From Clostridium sp. CAG:632 (lineage in GTDB: Bacteria > Bacillota > Clostridia > Lachnospirales > Lachnospiraceae): a stretch of 14,540 bases of DNA. A program made the translations under genes and the position numbers. The notes below the pieces were generated by a model, which searched no databases, was not told where the DNA came from, and was given only the letters and a program-made list of their open reading frames with translations. The stretch spans positions 17,934 to 32,473 of the forward strand of contig HF991359.1 in NCBI GenBank assembly GCA_000431515.1, given 5' to 3'. Positions 1-6,505 of the stretch are shown in pieces; position 1 is the first letter of the stretch, and every line of letters begins with the position of its first letter.

Positions 1-1011
1 GCGATGACGGCATTTGTAAAACAGTATTACGCCGGTACGCCGTATGTTCCGCGGGAGCTTCTGGTAGAGACAGAGGTAGAGGAGACAGAGCTTTTAGAGA
101 ACTGGTTGAGCGGCAAACGAGGACAGCGGGTGCATATCCTGACACCGGTAAAGGGAGAGAAGCATAAGCTGATCGAGCTGGCAAAGGAGAATGCGGCAAT
201 GGTACTCAGACAGGATCTGGAGAAGATCAAGCGGGAAGAGGCGAGAACGACCGGCGCGGCACAGGAGATTGCGGATCTGATCGGAATCGAAAAAGCAGAG
301 CGGATCGAGGCGTATGATATTTCCAATATCAGCGGTGTGAATTCGGTTGCTTCTATGGTCGTGTTTGAAAATGGTAAGGCGAAACGGAGTGATTACCGGA
401 AATTCCGTCTGCGGACCGTACAGGGACCGGATGATTATAAGAGTATGGAAGAAACGCTGACCAGACGGTTTCTGCACGGACAGGAGGAACAGCGGAAAAT
501 CCGCGAAGAGGGTCTGGAGGAGGAACTGGGGAGCTTTAACCGGTTCCCGGATCTTATTATGATGGACGGCGGCCGCGGGCAGGTGAATGTGGCACTCCGA
601 GTGCTGGATGCGATGAACATAAACATCCCTGTCTGTGGTATGGTAAAGGATGACAACCACAGAACCCGTGGATTATATTATCAGAATCGGGAGATCATGT
701 TTCCTCCGAAAAATGAGGCATTTGATCTGATCACCAGGATCCAGGATGAGGCACACCGGTTTGCGATTGAGTATCATAAATTACTTCGCAGTAAGACACA
801 GGTGAAGTCGGTTCTGGATGATATACCGGGGGTCGGTCCGGCGAGAAGAAAGGCACTGCTGACACATTTTAAGACGATTGAAGCGATCCGGCAGGCAGAA
901 CCGGAGGAGCTTCAGACGGCTCCGGGAATGAACCGCCCGGCAGCAGAGGCAGTATATCGGAAATTTCATGAAAATAAAGGCGGGAATCCCGAAGAACCGG
1001 TAGAAATTTAA
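1..1011 (+). CDS. uvrC: UvrABC system protein C (excinuclease subunit), C-terminal part
   Basis: The reading frame is open from base 1, so the true start lies upstream. The ATG at 4 is internal, and the N-terminal GIY-YIG nuclease domain is missing because of the window edge. Numbering from that ATG, the visible part holds the UvrC family block around 'QYY..TPYVPREL' (7-20), a UvrB-interacting-type charged helical stretch (about 60-95), the RNase H-like 5'-incision domain (about 98-260) and a C-terminal helix-hairpin-helix DNA-binding unit ('IPGVGPARRKALL', 274-286, and 'APGMNRPAAEAVYRKF', 306-321). Likely catalytic residues are D105 (YDISNISG), D188 (MMDGGRGQ), D216/D217 (KDDNHRT) and H251 (DEAHRFA). 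In the family, UvrC is recruited by UvrB at a lesion and cuts on both sides of the damage. The stop is 53 nt before hprK, with no terminator seen between them, so co-transcription is likely. Identification is secure. Confidence 0.96.
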   Translation, partial: AMTAFVKQYYAGTPYVPRELLVETEVEETELLENWLSGKRGQRVHILTPVKGEKHKLIELAKENAAMVLRQDLEKIKREEARTTGAAQEIADLIGIEKAERIEAYDISNISGVNSVASMVVFENGKAKRSDYRKFRLRTVQGPDDYKSMEETLTRRFLHGQEEQRKIREEGLEEELGSFNRFPDLIMMDGGRGQVNVALRVLDAMNINIPVCGMVKDDNHRTRGLYYQNREIMFPPKNEAFDLITRIQDEAHRFAIEYHKLLRSKTQVKSVLDDIPGVGPARRKALLTHFKTIEAIRQAEPEELQTAPGMNRPAAEAVYRKFHENKGGNPEEPVEI

Positions 1012-1064
1012 GAAATGATATGGTAAACTAGGCAGAGAATATTGTAATAAAGGAGAGCGAAGGA

Positions 1065-2015
1065 ATGGAACGGTCGAGTGCTGCATATTCAGTAACTTTA
1101 ACAAAACTGATCGAGAAACTTCATCTGGTCAATCATTTGCCGGAGATCAATACGGATGAAATCCTGATCACAGATCCGGACATTAACCGTCCGGCAGTAC
1201 AGCTGGCAGGATTTTTTGAACATTTTGATGCGAGTCGGATACAGATCTGTGGAAATGTAGAGCATGCATATATTGCGAATATGCATACAGAGGAGGAGAA
1301 CAGGGAGATTTTTGCTAAATTATTTTCCTATAAGATTCCCTGCCTGATCTTCTGCCGGGGACTGGAGCCGCATGATTTTATTCTGGATGTGGCACGGGAG
1401 TATGGAATCCCGGTTCTGACTTCTAATTCCACGACCTCTTCGTTCGTACATGAGGCAGTCCGGTGGCTGCATGTAGAGCTGGCACCGCGGATCAGTCTTC
1501 ATGGAGTACTGGTCGATGTATATGGTGAAGGTATCCTGATCATGGGTGAGAGCGGTATCGGTAAGAGCGAGGCTGCCCTGGAGCTGATCAAGCGTGGGCA
1601 TCGTCTGGTTTCCGATGATGTCGTAGAGATTAAGAAGGTCAGTGACGAGACTCTGGTCGGAACGGCTCCGGATATCACCAGACATTTTATTGAGCTGCGC
1701 GGAATCGGAATCATTGATGTAAAAACCCTGTTCGGTGTAGAATGTGTTAAGATGTCACAGAACATTGATCTGATCATAAAGCTGGAGGAGTGGAACAAGG
1801 ATACCGAGTATGACAGACTGGGGCTTTCCGACCAGTATACCGAGATTCTGGGGAACCGGGTAGTCAGTCATTCCATCCCGATCCGTCCGGGTAGAAATAT
1901 AGCAATTATCGTAGAGTCTGCGGCAGTTAATCACAGACAGAAGAAGATGGGCTATAATGCGGCACAGGAATTATACAACCGGGTAACCGGCAATATGCAT
2001 AAAACACAGGAATAA
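1065..2015 (+). CDS. hprK: HPr kinase/phosphorylase
   Basis: This 316-residue protein has normal family length. It has an N-terminal regulatory domain (about 1-130) and a C-terminal kinase domain with P-loop GESGIGKS (161-168), the preceding HGV with H146, D184/D185 in 'RLVSDDVVEI', the HprK signature 'ELRGIGIIDV' (210-219) and 'RPGRNIAIIVESAAVN' (274-289). The family is a bifunctional hexamer that phosphorylates HPr or Crh on Ser46 with ATP or pyrophosphate, and removes that phosphate when Pi is high. It thereby feeds CcpA-type carbon catabolite control in the cytoplasm. The ATG at 1065 is preceded by AAAGGAG at 1049-1055. The gene sits 18 nt upstream of the glucokinase ribosome site region, linking sugar sensing with glucose phosphorylation. 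A possible substrate, the Ser46-retaining HPr-like protein, is encoded about 4 kb downstream. Confidence 0.97.
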   Translation: MERSSAAYSVTLTKLIEKLHLVNHLPEINTDEILITDPDINRPAVQLAGFFEHFDASRIQICGNVEHAYIANMHTEEENREIFAKLFSYKIPCLIFCRGLEPHDFILDVAREYGIPVLTSNSTTSSFVHEAVRWLHVELAPRISLHGVLVDVYGEGILIMGESGIGKSEAALELIKRGHRLVSDDVVEIKKVSDETLVGTAPDITRHFIELRGIGIIDVKTLFGVECVKMSQNIDLIIKLEEWNKDTEYDRLGLSDQYTEILGNRVVSHSIPIRPGRNIAIIVESAAVNHRQKKMGYNAAQELYNRVTGNMHKTQE

Positions 2016-2023
2016 TGATTTAT

Positions 2024-2031
2024 AAAGGAGG
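2024..2031 (+). promoter_or_regulatory. Ribosome binding site that decides the glucokinase start
   Basis: AAAGGAGG lies only 2 nt before the ATG at 2034 but 8 nt before the in-frame ATG at 2040. Normal spacing therefore favours 2040 as the start codon and removes two residues (Met-Lys) from the longest reading. Confidence 0.8.
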
Positions 2032-2039
2032 ACATGAAA

Positions 2040-2978
2040 ATGGCAAAGTATGCAGTTGGAGTAGATATCGGAGGAACTACCGTAAAGATCGGTATATTTA
2101 CCGCAGAGGGTGAGCTGTTAAAGAAGTGGGAGATCCCGACGAGAAAGGACGAGGGCGGATGCTATATTTTGAGTGATGTGGCAGAGTCCATTCAGGATAA
2201 GCTGTGTGAGAATACGATTGACAAGGAAGATGTAGCAGGAATCGGCATGGGTGTACCGGGACCGGTAAAGCAGGATGGCACCGTATTAAAGTGTGTGAAC
2301 CTTGGCTGGGGCATTTTCAATGTAGAGGAAGAACTGAGCAGGCTGACAGGTCTTCCGGTAAAGGCCGGTAATGATGCCAATATGGCTGCCATGGGTGAGA
2401 TGTGGCAGGGTGGCGGCAAAGGCTACACCGATATTGTCATGGTAACCTTAGGTACCGGTGTCGGCGGCGGAATCATCCTGAACGGTAAGATGCTGGCCGG
2501 TGTGAATGGTGCCGGCGGTGAGATCGGACATATGCAGGTGAAGGATGATGAGACCGAGACCTGCGGCTGTGGTAAGAAGGGCTGTCTGGAGCAGTATACC
2601 TCCGCAACCGGTATCGTAAGACAGGCAAAGATCCTGCTGAACAATACCGATGCACCTTCCAAGCTCCGGAGTGTACAGTATATTTCTGCAAAAGAGATCT
2701 TCGATGCGGCAAAGGAAGGCGATGAGCTGGCAAACGATCTGGTGGAAGCACATGGCGAATGTCTCGGACGTGCACTTGCACAGGTAGCATGTGTGGTAGA
2801 TCCGGAAGCATTTGTAATCGGCGGTGGTGTATCAAAGGCAGGTAAGGTGCTGATCGATACCACAGCAAAATATTTTGAAAAATATGCATTCCATGCATGC
2901 CGCGGAACTAAGTTTGAGCTGGCTACGCTGGGTAACGATGCAGGTATCTATGGCGGAGCAAAACTGATCCTCGGTTAA
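2040..2978 (+). CDS. glk: ROK-family glucokinase
   Basis: This 312-residue ROK (Repressor/ORF/Kinase) sugar kinase most likely phosphorylates glucose to glucose-6-phosphate with ATP in the cytoplasm. Seen in the sequence: N-terminal phosphate-binding motif 'VGVDIGGTTVKIG' (6-18); GVPGP (71-75); the catalytic Asp in 'GNDANMAAMGE' (D112); 'LGTGVGGGI' (137-145); 'GEIGHM' (160-165); and the ROK zinc site made by H164, C175, C177 and C182 (CGCGKKGC). The conserved E-x-G-H block and the absence of an N-terminal winged helix argue for a kinase rather than a ROK repressor. Glucose specificity is inferred from similarity to clostridial and bacillar glucokinases; another hexose or amino-hexose is possible. 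The ATG at 2040 was chosen over 2034 by ribosome-site spacing. The gene directly follows hprK, suggesting one transcript for carbon sensing and glucose entry into glycolysis. Confidence 0.92.
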   Translation: MAKYAVGVDIGGTTVKIGIFTAEGELLKKWEIPTRKDEGGCYILSDVAESIQDKLCENTIDKEDVAGIGMGVPGPVKQDGTVLKCVNLGWGIFNVEEELSRLTGLPVKAGNDANMAAMGEMWQGGGKGYTDIVMVTLGTGVGGGIILNGKMLAGVNGAGGEIGHMQVKDDETETCGCGKKGCLEQYTSATGIVRQAKILLNNTDAPSKLRSVQYISAKEIFDAAKEGDELANDLVEAHGECLGRALAQVACVVDPEAFVIGGGVSKAGKVLIDTTAKYFEKYAFHACRGTKFELATLGNDAGIYGGAKLILG

Positions 2979-2979
2979 T

Positions 2980-2996
2980 CGGCATGAATAATGCCG
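2980..2996. repeat. Short inverted repeat after the glucokinase gene
   Basis: CGGCAT and ATGCCG (6 bp) flank a 5-nt loop just after the glucokinase stop. No T-run follows, so it is not a standard Rho-independent terminator; it may be a 3' stability or processing hairpin, or chance. The rest of the 95-nt gap before murB is A/T-rich and I could not assign a convincing promoter in it. Confidence 0.4.
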
Positions 2997-3073
2997 GAAT
3001 GGCATAAAGTTAGTTAGAATTATTTGTTTTAGAATGAATCAGAATAGAGAAATAAAGATTTGAAAGGATAATT

Positions 3074-3991
3074 ATGGACGGCGACATATTAGGAAGTATA
3101 TGCGAAGTGATCGATGCAGGGCGGGTTTCGTTTGAGGAGCCGATGGACCGGCATACCACATTCCGGGTAGGCGGAAAGGCGGACGTACTGGTAAAACCGA
3201 AGGATATTTCAGAGATTGAGGCAGTCATCCAGTGGTGCAACAATCATTCAGTTCCATATTATATCATTGGAAATGGAAGTAACTTATTAGTCGGAGATGA
3301 AGGAATCCGTGGCGTTGTGATCTTGCTGGGGACGGAGTTCTCGAAGATCGAGGCAACGGATGATGAGACCATCTGGGTGCAGGCGGGCTGTCTGCTGAGC
3401 AAGGCGGCCAAGAAGGCGCAGGAGCTTGGACTGACCGGAATGGAGTTCGCATACGGTATTCCGGGAACGATAGGCGGAGCTGTAGTGATGAATGCAGGCG
3501 CTTACGGCGGTGAGATGAAAGATGTGATTGACAGTGTGACGCTGCTGACACCGGATGATGAGATCATCATTCTTCCTTCCGATCAGATGGAGTTCGGATA
3601 CCGGCAGAGTATTGTGACCAGAAAGAATTATATCGTTCTGGAAGTGAAACTGTGCCTGAAAAAGGGTGAGAAGGAAGCTATTGCAGAGAAAATGCAGGAG
3701 CTCAGCGAGGCGCGCAGACAGAAGCAACCGTTAGAATACCCAAGTGCAGGCAGTACGTTTAAGCGGCCGGAGGGATATTATGCCGGAAAGCTGATCATGG
3801 ACAGTGGTCTGGCAGGCTTCCGGGTCGGAGATGCGGAGGTATCTGAGAAACATTGTGGCTTTGTGATCAATCGCGGTCATGCGACTGCGAAGGATATTGA
3901 AATGCTGATGGATGCCGTGATCCGTCAGGTAGAGGAGCACTATCAGGTGATATTAGAGCCGGAAGTGCGTAAAATGGGTGATTTTCTATGA
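3074..3991 (+). CDS. murB: UDP-N-acetylenolpyruvoylglucosamine reductase
   Basis: This 305-residue flavoenzyme makes UDP-N-acetylmuramic acid by NADPH-dependent reduction of UDP-GlcNAc-enolpyruvate, the second committed step of peptidoglycan synthesis, in the cytoplasm. Seen in the sequence: 'HTTFRVGGKAD' (27-37) at the start of the FAD-binding domain; 'IIGNGSNLLV' (64-73); 'GIPGTIGGAVVMNAGAYG' (128-145); Y176-R177 in 'FGYRQS'; 'YPSAGSTFKRP' (222-232) with the likely proton-donor Ser227; and the C-terminal 'LEPEVRKMG' (294-302) with E297. Its length and substrate-loop pattern fit the shorter type II enzymes of Firmicutes. AAAGGA at 3063-3068 precedes the ATG. The last four bases (ATGA) overlap the rapZ start, so the two genes are translationally coupled. 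Confidence 0.97.
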   Translation: MDGDILGSICEVIDAGRVSFEEPMDRHTTFRVGGKADVLVKPKDISEIEAVIQWCNNHSVPYYIIGNGSNLLVGDEGIRGVVILLGTEFSKIEATDDETIWVQAGCLLSKAAKKAQELGLTGMEFAYGIPGTIGGAVVMNAGAYGGEMKDVIDSVTLLTPDDEIIILPSDQMEFGYRQSIVTRKNYIVLEVKLCLKKGEKEAIAEKMQELSEARRQKQPLEYPSAGSTFKRPEGYYAGKLIMDSGLAGFRVGDAEVSEKHCGFVINRGHATAKDIEMLMDAVIRQVEEHYQVILEPEVRKMGDFL

Positions 3992-4860
3992 GATTTGTGA
4001 TTGTGACCGGTATGTCCGGTGCAGGCAAAAGTACAGCATTAAAGACATTGGAGGACTTCGGATATTTCTGTGTGGATAATCTCCCGGTAAAACTGATCCC
4101 GAAATTTGCGGAGATTGCATACGATTCGGATACGGAAGTGAACAGTGTGGCAATCGGAATCGATATCCGGAGCGGAGAGGGACTGACTCTGCTGCTTGGT
4201 TATCTGGAGGGACTGCAGTCGCAGGGCTATCCGTTTGAGATTCTGTTTCTGGATGCTACAGATGAGGTTCTGGTCAAGCGTTATAAGGAGACCAGACGGA
4301 TGCATCCGCTGGCAAGGGACGGCAGGATCGAGGCAGGCATTCAGGAGGAACGGAGGAAGATCCAGTTCCTGCGAGACAAGGCCAGCTATATTATTGACAC
4401 CTCGAATCTGCTGACCAGAGAGTGCCGGATGGAGCTGGAGAAAATATTTGTAGAGGATTGTACGTATAATAATTTTATTATCACGTTTGTATCCTTTGGA
4501 TTTAAGTATGGAATCCCGCGGGACGCAGATCTGGTATTCGATGTCCGGTTTCTGCCGAATCCGTACTATGTAGCCGAATTAAAAGCAATGACCGGCAATG
4601 AAAAACCGGTGCAGGAGTATGTCATGAAGGCACCGGAAAGCACGGAATTTCTGGATAAATTACAGGATATGATGCAGTTTTTAATTCCAAACTATATAAA
4701 AGAAGGCAAAAACCAGCTGGTAGTGGCGATCGGCTGCACCGGCGGTAAGCATCGCTCTGTAACTCTGACAAACGCAATCTATCGAAGGATGCTGGCTTCG
4801 GATTACAGTGTCCGGAAGGAGCATCGTGATATTGAAAAGGATGCGATAACAAAGGGGTGA
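3988..4860 (+). CDS. rapZ: RapZ/YvcJ-family nucleotide-binding regulator
   Basis: This 290-residue protein is a full-length member of the RapZ (YvcJ) P-loop family. Seen in the sequence: Walker A GMSGAGKST (8-16); 'CVDNLP' (28-33); the family block 'VSFGFKYGIP' (168-177); 'DVRFLPNPYY' (185-194); and the C-terminal 'IGCTGGKHRSV' (248-258). In enterobacteria the C-terminal half binds small RNAs and guides RNase E to control glucosamine-6-phosphate synthase. In Bacillus, YvcJ hydrolyses nucleotides and affects competence; its role in Clostridia is not established. The ATG overlaps the murB stop by 4 nt, and whiA begins 5 nt after the stop. The cluster with murB is consistent with a link to amino-sugar or cell-wall precursor supply, but that is inference. 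The older symbol yvcJ is equally valid. Confidence 0.95.
   Translation: MRFVIVTGMSGAGKSTALKTLEDFGYFCVDNLPVKLIPKFAEIAYDSDTEVNSVAIGIDIRSGEGLTLLLGYLEGLQSQGYPFEILFLDATDEVLVKRYKETRRMHPLARDGRIEAGIQEERRKIQFLRDKASYIIDTSNLLTRECRMELEKIFVEDCTYNNFIITFVSFGFKYGIPRDADLVFDVRFLPNPYYVAELKAMTGNEKPVQEYVMKAPESTEFLDKLQDMMQFLIPNYIKEGKNQLVVAIGCTGGKHRSVTLTNAIYRRMLASDYSVRKEHRDIEKDAITKG
4851..4857 (+). promoter_or_regulatory. Ribosome binding site that decides the whiA start
   Basis: AAAGGGG at 4851-4857 lies 8 nt before the ATG at 4866. An in-frame GTG at 4857 would sit inside this site, so it cannot be the start codon. The site lies within the last codons of rapZ. Confidence 0.75.
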
Positions 4861-4865
4861 TACAG

Positions 4866-5780
4866 ATGTCGTTTTCATCAGAGGTAAAGGAAGAATTACT
4901 GGCGCATACATCCGGTGGAAGACATTGCCAGATTGCAGAGCTGACGGCACTTTTACTCCTTTCCGGAGTCCGGCTGGAGCCTGTGATCCGGATCCAGACA
5001 GAGAATTTCCGGGTGGCCAAAAAGATCTCGACACTGATCTACCGGCTGTTTCATGCAGATCCGGAAATCCGGGTGCGCACGTATCATGGAACCAGAGCCG
5101 CCAGTGTTTATGAGCTGGCAGCGGGGACATCGGAGCTGGACGAGCAGATCCGGAAGGCATGTAAATTAAAGGACCGATCGAGAGTAAATCAGCTGATCAT
5201 TCAGAAGGACTGCTGTAAACGGGCATTTCTGAGAGGTGCATTTTTAGTCAGCGGTTCCGTGAACAGTCCGGAAAAGGCATATCATTTTGAAATTTCCTGT
5301 AATTATCCGGAACTGGCAGAGGAGATACAGGAGCTGTTCCGTTTTTTTGAACTGGAGGCAAAGGTTGTAAAGCGCAAAAAGAGCTATGTGGTTTATTTGA
5401 AGGAAGGAACTATGATCGTTGATGCACTGAATGTGATAGAAGCACATCGCGCGTTGATGAATATGGAGAGTGTCCGGGTAGTGAAAGAGGTCCGGAATCA
5501 TACAAACCGCAGTGTAAACTGTGAGGTGGCGAATCTGAACAAAACGATCTCGGCAGCCAGAAGACAACTCGAAGATATACAGTATATATATGAAAACAAG
5601 GGTTTCGCATGTCTGAATGATGGTTTGAGGCAGGTGGCGGAGCTGCGTATGGAAGAACCGGATCTGTCATTAAAAGAATTGGGCGAAAGAGTGAATCCAC
5701 CGGTCAGCAAGTCCGGTGTGAATCATCGCTTACGGAAGCTCAGCGAGGTGGCACAGGAGCTGCGGGATGGCAGACGCTAA
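4866..5780 (+). CDS. whiA: DNA-binding protein WhiA
   Basis: This 304-residue protein matches WhiA of Gram-positive bacteria. It begins with the characteristic 'MSFSSEVKEEL', which supports the ATG at 4866. A WhiA N-terminal domain is followed by the LAGLIDADG-homing-endonuclease-like fold around 'KRAFLRGAFLVSGSVNSPEK' (118-137). The C-terminus carries a helix-turn-helix (about 254-292) around 'LSLKELGERVNPPVSKSGV'. WhiA is a transcription factor controlling sporulation septation in Streptomyces; in Bacillus it is a nucleoid-associated protein linked to cell division and metabolism. The endonuclease fold is not catalytic in this family. Its position next to rapZ is highly conserved in Firmicutes. 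No T-rich terminator was seen directly after the stop; a palindrome at 5791-5806 follows instead. Confidence 0.96.
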   Translation: MSFSSEVKEELLAHTSGGRHCQIAELTALLLLSGVRLEPVIRIQTENFRVAKKISTLIYRLFHADPEIRVRTYHGTRAASVYELAAGTSELDEQIRKACKLKDRSRVNQLIIQKDCCKRAFLRGAFLVSGSVNSPEKAYHFEISCNYPELAEEIQELFRFFELEAKVVKRKKSYVVYLKEGTMIVDALNVIEAHRALMNMESVRVVKEVRNHTNRSVNCEVANLNKTISAARRQLEDIQYIYENKGFACLNDGLRQVAELRMEEPDLSLKELGERVNPPVSKSGVNHRLRKLSEVAQELRDGRR

Positions 5781-5790
5781 TGGGATATTT

Positions 5791-5806
5791 GTGTCGGTTT
5801 TGACAC
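5791..5806. repeat. Short palindrome GTGTC-N6-GACAC
   Basis: A perfect 5-bp inverted repeat with a 6-nt centre (GGTTTT) lies 10 nt after the whiA stop and 38 nt upstream of the -35 box of the HPr-like gene. It lacks a following T-run, so it is a poor terminator. It could be an operator for the next promoter, or the end hairpin of the whiA transcript. It resembles a catabolite-responsive element in outline (TG and CA 14 nt apart) but lacks the central CG. Confidence 0.4.
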
Positions 5807-5844
5807 GAAAATGAAAAGAAAATGCAAAAAAACCGAAAGTAGAT

Positions 5845-5873
5845 TTGACATCTGCGGAATAGAATGGCATAAT
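5845..5873 (+). promoter_or_regulatory. Sigma-A promoter of the HPr-like gene
   Basis: TTGACA (5845-5850), a 17-nt spacer and CATAAT (5868-5873) give a near-consensus housekeeping promoter. Transcription should begin near 5880, leaving a leader of about 150 nt before the ATG at 6031. This separates the HPr-like gene from the upstream operon. Confidence 0.8.
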
Positions 5874-5879
5874 GAGGGC

Positions 5880-6030
5880 AAACAGGCTTGAAGGATAAAC
5901 TGACAATCATATGGGTACATACTTGTATTTGGGGTATAAGACAATGCGGATAGGAAACCAGGATCATGCCTGTGTGAGAATATGGTGCCAGCCGCGATAA
6001 CTTGAGTAATGTGTACAAGGAGAGAATGTT
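5880..6030 (+). other. Long 5' leader of the HPr-like gene
   Basis: About 150 nt of non-coding leader is unusually long for an 84-codon gene. CTTGTA (5922-5927) can pair locally with TATAAG (5935-5940, one G-U) around a 7-nt loop. It can instead pair perfectly with TACAAG (6014-6019), which overlaps the ribosome site AAGGAGA (6017-6023). ACAGGC (5882-5887) can pair with GCCTGT (5968-5973). These are short matches found by eye and could be chance. I do not recognise a known riboswitch class. Confidence 0.35.
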
Positions 6031-6285
6031 ATGATAACAAGGAAAATGGTAGTAAATATTAAGGAAGATTCCGAAGGTAAGCTACCGGTTGCAATGTTTG
6101 TACAGGTTGCAAGCAGATTTGACAGTAAAATCTATCTGGAACTGGAAGATAAGAAGATTAATGCAAAAAGTATTATGGGAATGATGAGTCTTCCATTTTA
6201 TGCGAACGAAGAACTTTTAGTTTCCTGCGAGGGTGCTGATGAGGCAGAAGCTATTGAGACGATTGAAGAATTTCTGCAGTCATAG
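6031..6285 (+). CDS. HPr-like protein lacking the PTS histidine (Crh-like)
   Basis: This 84-residue protein has the HPr length and fold signature. 'FVQVASRFDSKIYLE' (23-37) aligns with the HPr segment following the active site, and 'NAKSIMGMMSL' (44-54) is the canonical Ser46 region, with the serine at S47 here. 'GADEAEAIETIEEFL' (68-82) is the C-terminal helix. The catalytic G-(I/L)-H-A-R-P-A loop is replaced by 'EGKLPVAM': the His15 position holds Gly16, Arg17 is Leu18, and only the Pro is kept. It therefore should not accept phosphate from Enzyme I, but it keeps the HprK target serine and the hydrophobic patch that contacts CcpA in HPr. This is the pattern of Bacillus Crh, a purely regulatory HPr. 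No frameshift explains the loss, since the other frames do not restore HARP. The gene has its own promoter, long leader, good ribosome site and strong terminator. Function as an HprK/CcpA partner is inferred. Confidence 0.85.
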   Translation: MITRKMVVNIKEDSEGKLPVAMFVQVASRFDSKIYLELEDKKINAKSIMGMMSLPFYANEELLVSCEGADEAEAIETIEEFLQS

Positions 6286-6347
6286 GCAGACTGTCAGTTT
6301 GTATGGAACATCCGATATGCAGGTTTGATCATATCTGAATTACATTT

Positions 6348-6391
6348 AAGAAATGAACCGAAGTGTAGAACTTTGGTTCATTTCTTTTTCT
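6348..6391 (+). terminator. Rho-independent terminator of the HPr-like gene
   Basis: A 16-bp stem (6348-6363 with 6371-6386, one G-U pair) and a 7-nt loop are followed by a T-rich tail from 6385. It ends the transcript about 100 nt after the stop. Confidence 0.93.
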
Positions 6392-6411
6392 GTTTATAGG
6401 GGTCGGAAGTG

Positions 6412-6440
6412 TTGCAGAGATGAGAACAATGTGCTAAAAT
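6412..6440 (+). promoter_or_regulatory. Promoter of the TPR/SEL1 membrane protein gene
   Basis: TTGCAG (6412-6417), a 17-nt spacer and TAAAAT (6435-6440), with TG one base upstream of the -10 (extended -10, 6432-6433). The start of transcription would be near 6447, giving a leader of about 60 nt. The -35 box is weak, but the extended -10 compensates. Confidence 0.6.
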
Positions 6441-6505
6441 TAGATTAGTATTTTGTGAAAATTGATAATAATTGAGAAAAATAGAAAGAAGAAAGAGGGA
6501 ACGGT

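Noticed and set aside
94..660. Long minus-strand open frame (188 codons) opposite uvrC, and similar ones opposite the TPR/SEL1 gene (7046-7621) and dnaE (13993-14490)
   Set aside because: They lie wholly antisense to well-identified genes, have low-complexity or Leu/Ile/His-rich translations, and carry no recognisable motif; they are shadows of the coding strand.
5792..5805. Canonical CcpA cre site
   Set aside because: The TG...CA spacing fits, but the central CG is TT and the flanks do not match the consensus; kept only as an unexplained palindrome.
5872..5898. Eight-codon open frame as a leader peptide before the HPr-like gene
   Set aside because: Its ATG overlaps the -10 box, upstream of the expected transcription start, and it has no ribosome site.
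5874..5910. GGGCAAAC sequence suggesting a c-di-GMP (GEMM) riboswitch
   Set aside because: Only the opening bases match; the conserved downstream elements and paired regions of the class are not present.
6060..6110. Frameshift destroying an originally intact HPr active-site loop
   Set aside because: Neither other forward frame yields a HARP-like sequence (one hits a stop at once), and the frame runs cleanly through conserved HPr residues on both sides.
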